This document shows, piece after piece, positions 33,737 to 43,108 of a stretch of 64,000 nucleotides of DNA. Under the pieces are notes generated by a model, which was given only the letters and a program-made list of their open reading frames with translations, searched no databases and had not been told where the DNA came from. The number at the start of each line of letters is the position of its first letter. Position 1 is the first letter of the stretch. Source of the stretch: Paenibacillus sp. MAEPY2 (GTDB lineage Bacteria > Bacillota > Bacilli > Paenibacillales > Paenibacillaceae); the NCBI RefSeq assembly GCF_000499205.1, contig NZ_AWUK01000030.1:62001-126000 (forward strand). Reading direction: 5' to 3'. The position numbers and the translations under genes are program-made.

Positions 33737-34657
33737 GTGCTTCAACGCTGGATACCTGCTCTGTTCTCATATCCGGGCTTCGGGGCGTTACTACTCGGAA
33801 TGATCGCTGTGCTGCTTGGACTATACATATGGTCTGCAACTGAAGTCAGACGAAGTCGTGACAGGCGAATACAAGCGATACGAGATACATTATACATAAG
33901 TACAACCCTGTTGGGACAACTCACTGTAAAAGAACATCGGAATGATGCTCTTACGGAACATGAGCATCATGAATTGTTAACCGCCATGCTGTCCTGCAGA
34001 ACCGCAGTCCATCTATCTCCTCAGCTTCAGGATCAAATCCGCAGCTGTATCATTGATGTTGATCCTGCTCGACTCGCATTGATGCACAGGGCTCTGGAAC
34101 GAGAGAGTGCAGCATTATCGGATGAATTGAATCGGTACACCCATCCAGACCATTGGGGAAAAGCGGTCTGGAATGTCATTCGTCCAGCTGCTGAACCCGC
34201 CGCCGTGGCTGCTGTAGTGTACCTGATCGCTGATTTTATATTCCGTCAACAAGGTCTGATGTATCCTTTCTGGCACTCCTGGTTCAATGCTTTGCCCTGG
34301 ATACGCTTCGTCTCCTTAATCATCACGGTATTCTATGGTTATCTGCTCTGGTCCAGCCCAAAACAGCGTTCATCGGGCACAGTAACCAAAGCCCTAGTCA
34401 CCCTAATTGCCCTGTGCTCCCTCCTTCATCTAATCGGACTTGCTGCTGCTCCCTACGCATTGGGATTACAACTCATTCTGTTCATCTCTGGCTTCAGCCT
34501 GACAGGAACGCCTTCCCGCAGTGATCGCCCCTTCGTGGGACACAGCGATTCGGATAAGGAATGGAATAGCCGTACAGAAGTACAGGAGAATGAGAATGTG
34601 GACATGGAGCTAAACCTCTATAAACCACGTACATCCGGAGCAATTCCCGAAAAGTGA
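33737..34657 (+). CDS. Hypothetical membrane protein
   Basis: 306 residues, not recognised. One membrane helix at the N-terminus (about 12-32), a soluble alpha-helical region (35-165), then three to four membrane helices (about 160-265), and a polar C-terminal tail. Start GTG 33737 is used because AAGGAGG ends 8 bases before it; the upstream in-frame ATG 33686 has no site. It stands alone between two terminators. Confidence 0.75.
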   Translation: MLQRWIPALFSYPGFGALLLGMIAVLLGLYIWSATEVRRSRDRRIQAIRDTLYISTTLLGQLTVKEHRNDALTEHEHHELLTAMLSCRTAVHLSPQLQDQIRSCIIDVDPARLALMHRALERESAALSDELNRYTHPDHWGKAVWNVIRPAAEPAAVAAVVYLIADFIFRQQGLMYPFWHSWFNALPWIRFVSLIITVFYGYLLWSSPKQRSSGTVTKALVTLIALCSLLHLIGLAAAPYALGLQLILFISGFSLTGTPSRSDRPFVGHSDSDKEWNSRTEVQENENVDMELNLYKPRTSGAIPEK

Positions 34658-34709
34658 ACCTCTCTCTGAATTTGGTTGACCTAGTATCAGCAATCTCCGT
34701 TCATTCAAA

Positions 34710-34757
34710 GCCCAAAAAAGAGAAGCCCACAGAATCGTCGGCTTCTCTTTTTTGGGT
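34710..34757. terminator. Bidirectional terminator
   Basis: CCCAAAAAAGAGAAGCC and its exact complement GGCTTCTCTTTTTTGGG form a 17-bp stem. Confidence 0.9.
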
Positions 34758-34857
34758 TCCACTTATTTCAGCATTTGCCTAATTCAATTTCCGATTTTAT
34801 AAAAGGTCCGTGCACAATTACAAATTCAATCCCGAATTACATGAAGGATGACGACGC

Positions 34858-35097
34858 CTACCCCTTCGCGCTCGTATTCGATCCGCGCAATGAACGGGGC
34901 GAGCTGCTTCGTGCAGTGCTGCCGGATTTGGAGGCGCTGCTGGAGGGCGTATTTTCAAAACGCTTGCGTTCGGTCCGCTCCATCTGCACGATCTGGCCTT
35001 CATGTACAACGATGTGCAGCGAGCCAAACTCCATGTCATTCAGTTGTCCGGCGATTCGATCCATCCATACCTCATCCACTTTTAACGGCTTAGCCAT
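34858..35097 (-). CDS. yezD: YezD family (DUF2292) small protein
   Basis: 79 residues. The core GSLHIVVHEGQIVQMERTE followed by RKRFE matches the YezD/DUF2292 family, small proteins repeatedly found with sulfur assimilation genes. Here it lies 225 bases downstream of cysW on the same strand, which fits. The final 30 residues (Ser/Arg-rich) extend beyond the usual 55-60-residue family length. ATG 35097 follows GGAGG by 7 bases. Confidence 0.8.
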   Translation of the reverse strand: MAKPLKVDEVWMDRIAGQLNDMEFGSLHIVVHEGQIVQMERTERKRFENTPSSSASKSGSTARSSSPRSLRGSNTSAKG

Positions 35098-35322
35098 AGA
35101 GCCGCCTCCTCTTCTCGGGCTACTGCCCGCTATATTCCTCAAGTGTGCTGTCATCCAACTCGATTTATAATTCATTCTTATCCAACCTATATACTTGGTT
35201 TATACATTAGCAGGGCTTCCAGTAGCTGTCAATCCGAATTTTCTTGAATCGGAGACAATATCCAATTTCATTCGGAACCCTCTTAAAAACCAAAATGTTC
35301 GGCATGGATTTCGGAGGGTTAG

Positions 35323-36198
35323 TCACCTTTCGGGAATCGTTTTATGACCCAGCCAGCTCTTGAGCAGCAACGTTGCCAGAGCCAAAATGAGCAGCAAGGA
35401 GGCGACGGCAAACGAAGCAGAGAATTGATACTCGTTATATAAAATTTCGACATGCAGCGGAAGCGTGTTGGTCTCCCCGCGAATATGACCGGACACGACA
35501 GACACAGCTCCGAATTCACCCATGGCCCGCGCATTACACAGAATGATGCCATACAGCAGGCCCCACTTGATGTTAGGCAGAGTCACGTTCCAGAAGATCC
35601 TCCACCCGGAGGCTCCCAGCGTTACCGCTGCTTCTTCTTCTCTCGTGCCCTGATCCTCCATCAGTGGAATCAGTTCTCTGGCGACGAATGGAAACGTAAT
35701 GAACAACGTTGCGATAACAATGCCCGGCAGGGCAAAAATAATTTTGATATCATGCTCGGCCAGCCACGGTCCAAACCATCCATTCGAACCAAAGACGAGC
35801 ACAAAGATCAACCCGCCTACCACCGGCGAGATCGAAAAAGGAAGATCAATCAGGGTGATCATGAGCCCTTTTCCCCTGAATTGGAACTTGGTAATGACCC
35901 AAGCGGCTGCCACGCCGAATATCGTATTAAGCGGCACGGTGATCCCGGCAACCAGCAGCGTAAGTTTCAGTGCCGACATGGCATCCGGTTCGGTTAGCGC
36001 GGCGATGTAGACACCCCAGCCCTGCTTCAACGCCTCCATCAGCACGATCACCAGCGGCAAGATGAGCAGCCAGATCAGCACCAGACTTGCCAAGCCGATC
36101 AACAACCATTTGACCCATGTGGCTTCTGTCGTTGCACGGTTGGGACCCGGTCGGGTTCGTACACGGGCAGCAGGCGTTAATGGAACGGAACCCGCCAT
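35323..36198 (-). CDS. cysW: Sulfate ABC transporter permease CysW
   Basis: 291 residues with six membrane helices. The binding-protein-dependent transport signature, EEAAVTLGASGWRIFWNVTLPN (EAA loop, key residues EAA...G), faces the ATPase. GEFGAVSVVSGHIRGETNTLP is typical of CysW. Together with CysT it forms the membrane channel for sulfate/thiosulfate. AAAGGAGG precedes ATG 36198. It follows cysT by 40 bases. Confidence 0.95.
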   Translation of the reverse strand: MAGSVPLTPAARVRTRPGPNRATTEATWVKWLLIGLASLVLIWLLILPLVIVLMEALKQGWGVYIAALTEPDAMSALKLTLLVAGITVPLNTIFGVAAAWVITKFQFRGKGLMITLIDLPFSISPVVGGLIFVLVFGSNGWFGPWLAEHDIKIIFALPGIVIATLFITFPFVARELIPLMEDQGTREEEAAVTLGASGWRIFWNVTLPNIKWGLLYGIILCNARAMGEFGAVSVVSGHIRGETNTLPLHVEILYNEYQFSASFAVASLLLILALATLLLKSWLGHKTIPER

Positions 36199-36238
36199 AT
36201 TCTGTACCTCCTTTTGGTTTAGGTTGGCTCACTGCTTA

Positions 36239-37075
36239 CTAAGCTCTGCCTGCCTTCCGGCTCCAGCGTTGAAGTGAATTAATGATCAATAGTAGGACAA
36301 AAGAGACCAATAGGAGCAGCAAGGCTACCGCCGTAGCTCCTGCATAATCGAACTGCTCCAGCTTCGCCATGATCAGCAGGGGGGCGATCTCCGTTTTCAT
36401 CGGCATATTACCTGAGATAAACACCACTGAGCCATACTCGCCAATACCTCGGGCAAAGGCTACCGCAAAGCCGGTCAGCAGCGGCGGAATTAGGTCCGGA
36501 AGCAGGATCTTCCGGAATATCCGCCATCTTCCCGCTCCCAGCGTGGCCGCAGCTTCCTCCACCTCAGCCTCCAGCTCCTGCAAAACCGGCTGCACCGTGC
36601 GTACCACAAACGGAATCCCGATAAACATCAGCGCCAGAGTAATGCCCGCCTGAGAATAAGCCAGCTTGATACCCAGAGGCTCCACGAACTGCCCAATCCA
36701 GCCATTTCCGGCATATAACGCGGTTAAGGCAACCCCCGCAACTGCCGTCGGCAAGGCAAAAGGCAGATCAATGACGGCATCAAACAGCCGCTTCCCTGGA
36801 AATTCATAACGAACCAGTACCCATGCCAGAAGCAGCCCGAGGACCAGATCGATCAAGGCCGCTGCACCAGCAGTCAGAAAACTCACCTGGAAAGAAGCCA
36901 GTACCCGGGGATTCGTTGCCACCTCCATCAATGTGGACCAGGTCAATCCCGTGGAGTTAAACAAGAGCGCTGCCAGTGGAATAAGTACAACCAGGCTCAG
37001 GTAAAGCACACTGTAACCCATCGTCAATCCGAATCCCGGCAGTGTGCGACTCCGGGCCACCATCCCCTTGCTCAT
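36239..37075 (-). CDS. cysT: Sulfate ABC transporter permease CysT
   Basis: 278 residues with six membrane helices, the EAA loop EEAAATLGAGRWRIFRKILLP (key residues EAA...G), and the CysT-like GEYGSVVFISGNMPMKTEI. It is the second channel subunit of the sulfate importer. GAGGATG is the ribosome binding site. Order sbp-cysT-cysW is standard for this family. Confidence 0.95.
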   Translation of the reverse strand: MSKGMVARSRTLPGFGLTMGYSVLYLSLVVLIPLAALLFNSTGLTWSTLMEVATNPRVLASFQVSFLTAGAAALIDLVLGLLLAWVLVRYEFPGKRLFDAVIDLPFALPTAVAGVALTALYAGNGWIGQFVEPLGIKLAYSQAGITLALMFIGIPFVVRTVQPVLQELEAEVEEAAATLGAGRWRIFRKILLPDLIPPLLTGFAVAFARGIGEYGSVVFISGNMPMKTEIAPLLIMAKLEQFDYAGATAVALLLLLVSFVLLLIINSLQRWSRKAGRA

Positions 37076-37157
37076 GGACGTTCATCCTCTCTGCCTTCAG
37101 TCGGTAGGACTGGTTGGCCGCTTACATGATCATGCAACAACGTCGACATAGATAACA

Positions 37158-38237
37158 TTAGCTTCCCGGAACATAAATCTGGTCAAAGATACCGCCGTCA
37201 TTGAAATGCTTGGCCTGTGTATCCCGCCATGTGCCAAATACATCACTCAACGTGAACAGCTCAAGCTGCGGGAACTGATCCTTGAACTTTTCCTTCACGC
37301 TGTCAAGTGTTGGACGGTAATAGTTCTCGGCAGCAATGGTTTGCCCCTCTTCGCTGTACAAATATTTCAGATAGGCGTCTGCTACTTCGCGGCTACCCTT
37401 TTTGTCTGCATTTTTATCCACGACCGCTACAGGTGGTTCAGCCAGAATGCTGACCGAAGGCACAACAATATCAAATTTGTCCGGACCCAGCTCTTTTACC
37501 GATAAGAAAGCCTCGTTCTCCCAGGCAAGCAGCACATCACCAATACCGCGCTCTACAAACGTAGTCGTTGCTCCACGCGCTCCAGAGTCAAGAACAGGCG
37601 CATGTTTAAACAATTCTGCAACGAATGCCTTGGCCTTCTCTTCGTCATTGTTGTTATGTTTGAGCGCATATCCCCATGCCGCCAGATAGTTCCAACGTGC
37701 CCCGCCGGACGTTTTAGGATTCGGAGTTATGACCTGCGTATCTCCCTTGATGAGATCATCCCAGTCCTTGATGCCTTTCGGGTTGCCTTTGCGTACCAAA
37801 AACACAATCGTTGATGTATACGGGGAGCTGTTATGCTCGTATTTATCCTGCCAGCCCGCATTGATCAAACCTTTATCTTCGATGGCGTCGATATCGTAAC
37901 CCAATGCCAGCGTAACCACATCTGCATCCAGTCCATCAATGACTGAACGACTTTGTTTACCTGAACCGCCATGAGATTGCTTAACCGTTACTTCCTGACC
38001 TTTCTCTTTCAGCCAATACGCCGCAAACGCCTTGTTATATTGCTCGTAGAGTTCACGTGTCGGATCATAGGATACATTCAGCAGCTCGATCGCTTTTGCT
38101 CCTTCTTTGCTGCCTTCCGCTCCCTCAGATGTTCCCGCCGCATTCGTGCCACCACCATCCGATCCGCATGCCGCCAGTACCCCTGTTAATACCAATGCCA
38201 GACCAACCAGAATACCCTTATGAATTCTCTTTTTCAT
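37158..38237 (-). CDS. sbp: Sulfate ABC transporter substrate-binding lipoprotein
   Basis: 359 residues. Lipobox TGVLAAC (Cys24) is followed by a Gly/Ser-rich linker. The sulfate-binding signature is visible: [57 protein letters not shown]. It captures extracellular sulfate for CysTW. ATG 38237 is chosen because GGGGGGAG precedes it; the longer reading to 38279 has none. Preceded by a 295-nt leader containing a riboswitch-like terminator. Confidence 0.95.
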   Translation of the reverse strand: MKKRIHKGILVGLALVLTGVLAACGSDGGGTNAAGTSEGAEGSKEGAKAIELLNVSYDPTRELYEQYNKAFAAYWLKEKGQEVTVKQSHGGSGKQSRSVIDGLDADVVTLALGYDIDAIEDKGLINAGWQDKYEHNSSPYTSTIVFLVRKGNPKGIKDWDDLIKGDTQVITPNPKTSGGARWNYLAAWGYALKHNNNDEEKAKAFVAELFKHAPVLDSGARGATTTFVERGIGDVLLAWENEAFLSVKELGPDKFDIVVPSVSILAEPPVAVVDKNADKKGSREVADAYLKYLYSEEGQTIAAENYYRPTLDSVKEKFKDQFPQLELFTLSDVFGTWRDTQAKHFNDGGIFDQIYVPGS

Positions 38238-38306
38238 AGATAACACTCCCCCCGAATGGATCTGCAAGATTACCTCCACAGGCTGAACAGCATGGAACGC
38301 ACCGAA

Positions 38307-38416
38307 AAAAAACAGAAAACGGAGGAACCCCCGCGCACTTCTCCCTCATAAAGTCATGCCGGCCCAAAGGCCGTGTATGCTTCATCCAGAATTCATACGC
38401 TACGGTGTTCCTCCGT
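38307..38416 (-). promoter_or_regulatory. Riboswitch-like attenuator in the sbp leader
   Basis: On the minus strand CGGAGGAAC (38415-38407) pairs perfectly with GTTCCTCCG (38328-38320), directly followed by TTTTCTGTTTTTTTT. The helix closes a domain of about 78 nt with two internal hairpins: CCGT..GTATG/CATAC.ACGG (38410-38373) and CGGCC-TTT-GGCCG (38375-38359). A competing shorter pairing, GAGGGA/TCCTC, is possible. The arrangement resembles an aptamer whose P1 is part of a terminator. S-box, T-box and other familiar consensus elements were not found. Confidence 0.5.
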
Positions 38417-38538
38417 CTATACGGTGAGAACGTTATTCTGTTCACGTTACGATCTCTCATGTGACTGTAAATGACTGCTTCCGCAAATCAAGCGAAGTCA
38501 TTTTTATTATTCCTACCTGTTTAGTGAGTTATATACGT

Positions 38539-38567
38539 ATCATAAGGGCAGTGCATATGGCTGTCAA
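38539..38567 (-). promoter_or_regulatory. Sigma-A promoter of the sulfate transporter operon
   Basis: On the minus strand TTGACA (38567-38562), 17-base spacer, TATGAT (38544-38539). It gives a start near 38532 and a leader of about 295 nt before sbp. Two upstream hairpins in the leader (AATGACT/AGTCATT near 38500-38470, GTGAAC/GTTCTCAC near 38445-38423) precede the attenuator. Confidence 0.8.
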
Positions 38568-38610
38568 ACGTTTTTTTCCGTTTTCTACCTAATATCTGTG
38601 TAAATGGCAG

Positions 38611-38646
38611 AAAAAAAAGAACAACGAACCCAAGTCCGTTGTTCCC
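38611..38646 (-). terminator. Terminator after the rhamnogalacturonan lyase gene
   Basis: On the minus strand GAACAACGGA pairs with TTCGTTGTTC and is followed by eight T residues. Confidence 0.88.
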
Positions 38647-38719
38647 TTGTCAGCGGCGCGCTTTTTACGCTGTAAAATTATCCTAGGACTTGGCATGAGA
38701 CCATGCCATTTCCCTATCT

Positions 38720-40594
38720 TTATTTGCCCGCATACCGAATATTCGGCACTGGAGGCGTACTCATGCCATCCCCCAAATAAAAGCCAGTGTGTGGCGGTTG
38801 GTTATAGGCTACATTTTGCCAAGCTACGCCAAGACGGTATACCGGATCATGCATCAGGGTGTAGATGCGTTTGTCCGTAACGGCTGTTGTCGTGTAGATA
38901 CGCAGCGCAGAGCTGTCATTGGTCCGCCATATCACTTCTTCTCTCCAGTCTCCAAACAGGTCGGCCTGCAAATTCGGTGTGGATTTCGTTCCATTATTGG
39001 AAGAAACACCGGAAGCGGTCAACAGATTCACCGTTTTGCTATTGGCGTAATCCCATTTATCAATTCGGTTGCTGTCCAGCAGCTCGCGAAGCAAATCACC
39101 GTCCCACCAAATTCCAAAATTCGTGGAGGAAGGCAGGGTCGTCCCTATTTTCTGTCCTTTGGCTGTGTACAACCCGCCGTCTGCCCAAACTTCTGCACCC
39201 TTATAACGCGGATCGATATCGGCTGCCATACCGCGTCCAATATCCTTCGTTGTAGGTATGCCCCAGATCAATTGACCTGTACGTGCATCGCGGAATTCCA
39301 CGCCTGCATTGGATGGTGTCTCATGAACCTGAAATACTTCGAGACCCGCACGGTCGGGGTCCAGATCGCTTAGATGCATGGCATCCCCATGATGAAGCCC
39401 TGTCGTGTAGAGCCCCTTCCCGTTATCATCCACCGCCATCGCTCCGTAAACGATTTCGTCTTTGCCATCGCCATCCACATCCGCCACACTCAGATTATGG
39501 TTGCCCTGTCCGGCGTAACCTGAATTACCCGACGTGTTGGAGTCAAACGTCCACTGCTTGGTTAGTTGTCCATCCCTCCAATTGTACGCCACCAGCACAG
39601 TCCGGGTGTAATAACCGCGTGCCATGACCAGACTTGGCCGCTCCCCATCCAAATATGCAATCGCTGCAAGGAATCGATCGACCCGGTTGCCGTAGTTGTC
39701 TCCCCAATCGGACACATTGCCGCGCGCCGGTTCGTAGTTCACCGTAGAAAGTGCTTTGCCGGTCTGTCCGTTGAAGATTGTAAGAAACTCCGGTCCTGAC
39801 AGAACATACCCGCTGGATTTGCGATAATCCTTGCTGGCATCACCGATGACTACTCCGGTGCCATCCTTGGAACCATCAGCTGTTTTCATCGCCACCTCGG
39901 CCTTGCCGTCACCGTCCAGATCGTACACCATGAACTGGGTGTAATGAGCACCGGCACGGATGTTTTTGCCCAAACTAATGCGCCATAGGCGCGTTCCGTT
40001 CAATTTGTAGGCATCGATAAACACCTCACCTGTGTAGCCGCTCTGGGAATTATCCTTGGAGTTGGACGGGTCCCATTTCACGATTAATTCATACTCCCCG
40101 TCCCCATCCAGATCCCCTGCACTCGCATCATTGGCACTGTACGTATAGGCCACCCCATCAGGTGTTGTACCGCCTGCCGGCACACTGAGAGGTACGGACA
40201 AGTAATTATTTCCCCAAACGCTCGCTGCGGCTGACGCTGTCTGTTCCGTTCCGCCCACTACGGCCCGAACCGTATATTTGGAACTGCTTGTCCCGCTTGC
40301 ATCCTGGAGGTTGGTGCTGTTCGTTATGGGCGATGCGTTTACCTTGGTTCCATCCCGATAGACATTAAACGACACATTCGACCCTTCCGTACCCAAAAGC
40401 CGCCAACTGACAAATACACCCGTGCCTGTCTTTACCGCAACCACACCACGGTCCAGAAACTCCATCTGACGCGCACCTGCAGCATGCGTGACCGACGTGT
40501 TCCCAAGACCGAGCGAAGTAATCAGCAGCGCAGAACTCAGCAGGGATACCCCCGCAGTCCGCAAAGTGCACTTCCATAACGATCGTTTTCCCAT
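38720..40594 (-). CDS. yesW: Secreted rhamnogalacturonan endolyase, PL11 (YesW-like)
   Basis: 624 residues. A Sec signal peptide (1-39, cut near THAAG) is followed by a fibronectin-III-like segment (45-125) and an eight-bladed propeller with repeated calcium-binding DLDGDGxxE, DVDGDGKDE and DIDPRYKGAE motifs. It cleaves the rhamnose-galacturonate backbone of pectin outside the cell. GGAGG precedes ATG 40594 by 10 bases and a cre-like site lies 60-75 bases upstream, implying CcpA repression. No other pectin genes are in this window, but a YesM/YesN pair sits at its left edge. Confidence 0.95.
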   Translation of the reverse strand: MGKRSLWKCTLRTAGVSLLSSALLITSLGLGNTSVTHAAGARQMEFLDRGVVAVKTGTGVFVSWRLLGTEGSNVSFNVYRDGTKVNASPITNSTNLQDASGTSSSKYTVRAVVGGTEQTASAAASVWGNNYLSVPLSVPAGGTTPDGVAYTYSANDASAGDLDGDGEYELIVKWDPSNSKDNSQSGYTGEVFIDAYKLNGTRLWRISLGKNIRAGAHYTQFMVYDLDGDGKAEVAMKTADGSKDGTGVVIGDASKDYRKSSGYVLSGPEFLTIFNGQTGKALSTVNYEPARGNVSDWGDNYGNRVDRFLAAIAYLDGERPSLVMARGYYTRTVLVAYNWRDGQLTKQWTFDSNTSGNSGYAGQGNHNLSVADVDGDGKDEIVYGAMAVDDNGKGLYTTGLHHGDAMHLSDLDPDRAGLEVFQVHETPSNAGVEFRDARTGQLIWGIPTTKDIGRGMAADIDPRYKGAEVWADGGLYTAKGQKIGTTLPSSTNFGIWWDGDLLRELLDSNRIDKWDYANSKTVNLLTASGVSSNNGTKSTPNLQADLFGDWREEVIWRTNDSSALRIYTTTAVTDKRIYTLMHDPVYRLGVAWQNVAYNQPPHTGFYLGDGMSTPPVPNIRYAGK

Positions 40595-40655
40595 AAAGCC
40601 ATTGCCTCCCCAATCGAATTGGTAAGCCCGATGCCCTTGGTAGCGCCATCTTATA

Positions 40656-40669
40656 TGTAAGCGCTTTAA
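40656..40669 (-). promoter_or_regulatory. cre-like CcpA operator
   Basis: TGTAAGCGCTTTAA matches the catabolite-responsive element (TGwAAnCGnTnwCA) at most positions, with the perfect AAGCGCTT core. It lies upstream of the lyase gene, as expected for carbon catabolite repression. Confidence 0.7.
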
Positions 40670-40734
40670 TAAAACTATCTTAAATTAAACATATAATTCC
40701 ATCTATAGGTCTAACTTAGTAATTTTATGTATAA

Positions 40735-40773
40735 AAAAAAGGAAAAAAGCCGAAAGATAACTCTTTCGACTTA
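40735..40773 (-). terminator. Terminator after lactonase gene
   Basis: On the minus strand AGTCGAAAGA pairs with TCTTTCGGCT and is followed by TTTTTTCC and further T residues. Confidence 0.8.
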
Positions 40774-40850
40774 AATGCCTCTTTAGCTCACGCTTAATTT
40801 CAACCTGAAGAAACAACCTGAAGTATCAAAGAACTAGGCTTCATCTCATC

Positions 40851-41909
40851 TTAAACTACAGGTACGATACATACTGGGCGGGACATCTCCAGCTTGAAAC
40901 CATTATGGGTCAGACGTCCATCTTCGCCATTGATCTGAAAAGCAACAAGGTTGTTGCTGTCCTGATTGGCCACCAGCAAAATACCGCCAGGCAGCAGGTT
41001 GAAGTTACGCGGAGTCTGTCCAATGGTGGAGGTCCATTCAACAGCCTCCAGCTCACCGGATTCCTGGTCAATGTGATACAGCACAATACTGTCGTCCCCA
41101 CGGTTGGAAGCATACAGGAAACGCCCACAAGGGGACACGCGGATGTCCGCCGACGTACCTTCTCCACTATGACCTTCAGGCAGTGTGGAGATATGCTGCA
41201 GCGTAGTGAACTCTCCTCTGCGCTCATCATACATGAACGCTGTAACGGTATTGCTCAATTCATTGACCACATATGCCCATTTCGAGTTTGGGTGGAAGAC
41301 CAGATGTCTCGGTCCGGAGCCTGGAGGCTGATTCATCTCCCGGTGTGTAACCAGACGGCCTTCTTCGTTACGGTACACAATGATCTGATCCAGACCAAGA
41401 TCACATACAATAGCATACTGTCCTGAAGGATCTGGCTGAATGGAGTGGGCATGTGGGCCTTCCTGACGGTCATCATTCTGCCCCCTTCCCGTATGTTCAA
41501 CCAGCGCGCTCATCTCCCCAAGCGTTCCTTGATCCCCCACCGGGAATACGTTCACACTGCCGCTGCTGTAGTTCGATGCCAGCACCCACTTGCCGTCCTG
41601 CGTCACAGACACGTAACAAGGTGAAGCGCCCTTCGTCAACTTGCGATCCATCAAGTGCAACTCGCTCGTTGCGGCATCCCGCCGATAGACGAGCACCTCT
41701 CCCTCGTCCGTTTCGCTTGCAACATATAGACAAGTCCCATCCGGGCATAAAGCAAGATATGATGGATTGTCCACCCCGTCCATATGATTTACAATCCGCA
41801 TCTCACCTGTATCCTTATTCAACGCACATAGAAAAATCCCCGGTTGATCCGCTGATGCATAAGTACCTGTATAGAATAAAACTTCATTGGTTGCTGTCGT
41901 TTCCATCAT
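40851..41909 (-). CDS. pgl: Lactonase family seven-bladed propeller (6-phosphogluconolactonase type)
   Basis: 352 residues. Repeated propeller motifs (FYTGTYASADQPGIF, NPSYLALCPDGTCLYV, PCYVSVTQDGKWVLASNYSSGSV, GPRHLVFHPNSKWAYVVNE) match the YbhE/YkgB lactonase family. Residues HAH in the EGPHAHSIQPDP segment and GPRHL are typical of the active-site face. It likely hydrolyses 6-phosphogluconolactone in the oxidative pentose phosphate pathway, although some members act on other lactones. GGGAGAG precedes ATG 41909. Confidence 0.9.
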   Translation of the reverse strand: MMETTATNEVLFYTGTYASADQPGIFLCALNKDTGEMRIVNHMDGVDNPSYLALCPDGTCLYVASETDEGEVLVYRRDAATSELHLMDRKLTKGASPCYVSVTQDGKWVLASNYSSGSVNVFPVGDQGTLGEMSALVEHTGRGQNDDRQEGPHAHSIQPDPSGQYAIVCDLGLDQIIVYRNEEGRLVTHREMNQPPGSGPRHLVFHPNSKWAYVVNELSNTVTAFMYDERRGEFTTLQHISTLPEGHSGEGTSADIRVSPCGRFLYASNRGDDSIVLYHIDQESGELEAVEWTSTIGQTPRNFNLLPGGILLVANQDSNNLVAFQINGEDGRLTHNGFKLEMSRPVCIVPVV

Positions 41910-42312
41910 TTCATTCTCTCCCTATTCATTCAAATGGTTGGTCTTGCTCTATAATCACATGCCGTTACACGAAGCTGTAAACCGTATGTTTGATTCCACT
42001 ATTATGTATTTACCCAATTCATGTCGCCTTGCTTCAGTGGGTATCCTCCCTCACCATAATACAAAGTATGAAACCTTACAAGAGCTCCACCGCATGGCGA
42101 ATGTCCCAACGAAATCAAGTATGCAAAAACTCGATGTATTGCCTGATTCATTACCGCAGAAACGGTTGAACGGAGTAGTAACGATCCATTTCATATTGAA
42201 AATTCAATGGAAAATTGCAGCAACCTTTTGACGAATAGGGTCGTCTATAGGGGCAAATAGCAAATAGCTTTTATACAAAGGGATAATCCCGGAAAAGTGA
42301 GGCGAACCTGAT
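41910..42312. other. Divergent promoter region
   Basis: About 400 bases between the leftward lactonase gene and the rightward SLH gene. I see no ORF with a binding site, no terminator and no clear operator. Confidence 0.4.
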
Positions 42313-42996
42313 ATGAAAAAAAATATGTTGGCTACGTTAACCGCCGGAGCTTTACTCACTCTTTCTCTGAGCGCTGGTCCGATTCATGCAGCTCAAGCAG
42401 AATTCACTGATATTCAAGGTATTGCAGGCGCGGACAAGATTGAATCCCTGCATCAGGATGGCTTAATCAAAGGAGTGAGTGACAGCTTGTTCAACCCGGA
42501 ACAGGAACTAAACACAGCTCAGGGCATACAGCTCATTGCAGATGGTCTGCATCTGAATTTGGACACGATTCGTTTTATCAAGCAGCCACTGCCCAGTGAC
42601 TATTTCTCCAACGTAAAAGATGGCGTATGGTACAGTGATGCTTTTATCCGCGCCCAGTTCAATGGCATTAAGATGTCAAACGATATCGATCCTTCCAAAG
42701 CGTTGACCCGTGAACAATATACCCTTTTCTTGATGCAGGGTATTGAAGCCAAAGGCGGCCTGCCGATGATTAACATTAAACCTGTAGATATCACGGACGA
42801 AAAAGAGCTTACTCCAGAATATCAAGGCGCTGTCCAACGCTCCCTTGTCTTGAAGATTAACACCCTTGATGCAGACGGCAACTTTAATCCAAAGGAAACG
42901 ATTAGCCGCGCCGAAGCTGCGGTTATGATGTATAACGCGATTGAGTATATGGAAGATTTCAATGCACCGAAAATCCCGGAAACACCAGAGAAATAA
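42313..42996 (+). CDS. Secreted S-layer-homology (SLH) domain protein
   Basis: 227 residues. Signal peptide 1-27 (cut after IHAAQA). The mature part consists of SLH-like repeats: FTDIQGIAGADKIESLHQDGLIKGVSDSLFNPEQELNTAQ (key: F-D, GI-KG, F-P), a middle repeat around WYSDAFIRAQFNGIKMSNDI, and DADGNFNPKETISRAEAAVMM. SLH domains bind pyruvylated cell-wall polymers; there is no other domain, so it may be a wall-anchored accessory protein. GAGG lies 10 bases before ATG 42313. Confidence 0.85.
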   Translation: MKKNMLATLTAGALLTLSLSAGPIHAAQAEFTDIQGIAGADKIESLHQDGLIKGVSDSLFNPEQELNTAQGIQLIADGLHLNLDTIRFIKQPLPSDYFSNVKDGVWYSDAFIRAQFNGIKMSNDIDPSKALTREQYTLFLMQGIEAKGGLPMINIKPVDITDEKELTPEYQGAVQRSLVLKINTLDADGNFNPKETISRAEAAVMMYNAIEYMEDFNAPKIPETPEK

Positions 42997-43026
42997 TGCC
43001 CATTGTTATTGTTATTTTTTAAAATA

Positions 43027-43072
43027 CCAAACAGCCGCACGTTCCCTCTAAAGGGGACATGCGGCTGTTTCC
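43027..43072. terminator. Bidirectional terminator
   Basis: AAACAGCCGCA pairs with TGCGGCTGTTT and GTTCCC with GGGGAC inside. It separates the SLH gene from the convergent nitroreductase. Confidence 0.85.
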
Positions 43073-43108
43073 GTTATATCTATAACGACAACTGATCCAA
43101 GATCAGTC

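Noticed and set aside
38307-38416. S-box (SAM-I) riboswitch before sbp
   Set aside because: The GAUGAA.C string and a GGCC hairpin occur, but the conserved core and kink-turn elements of the S-box are missing.
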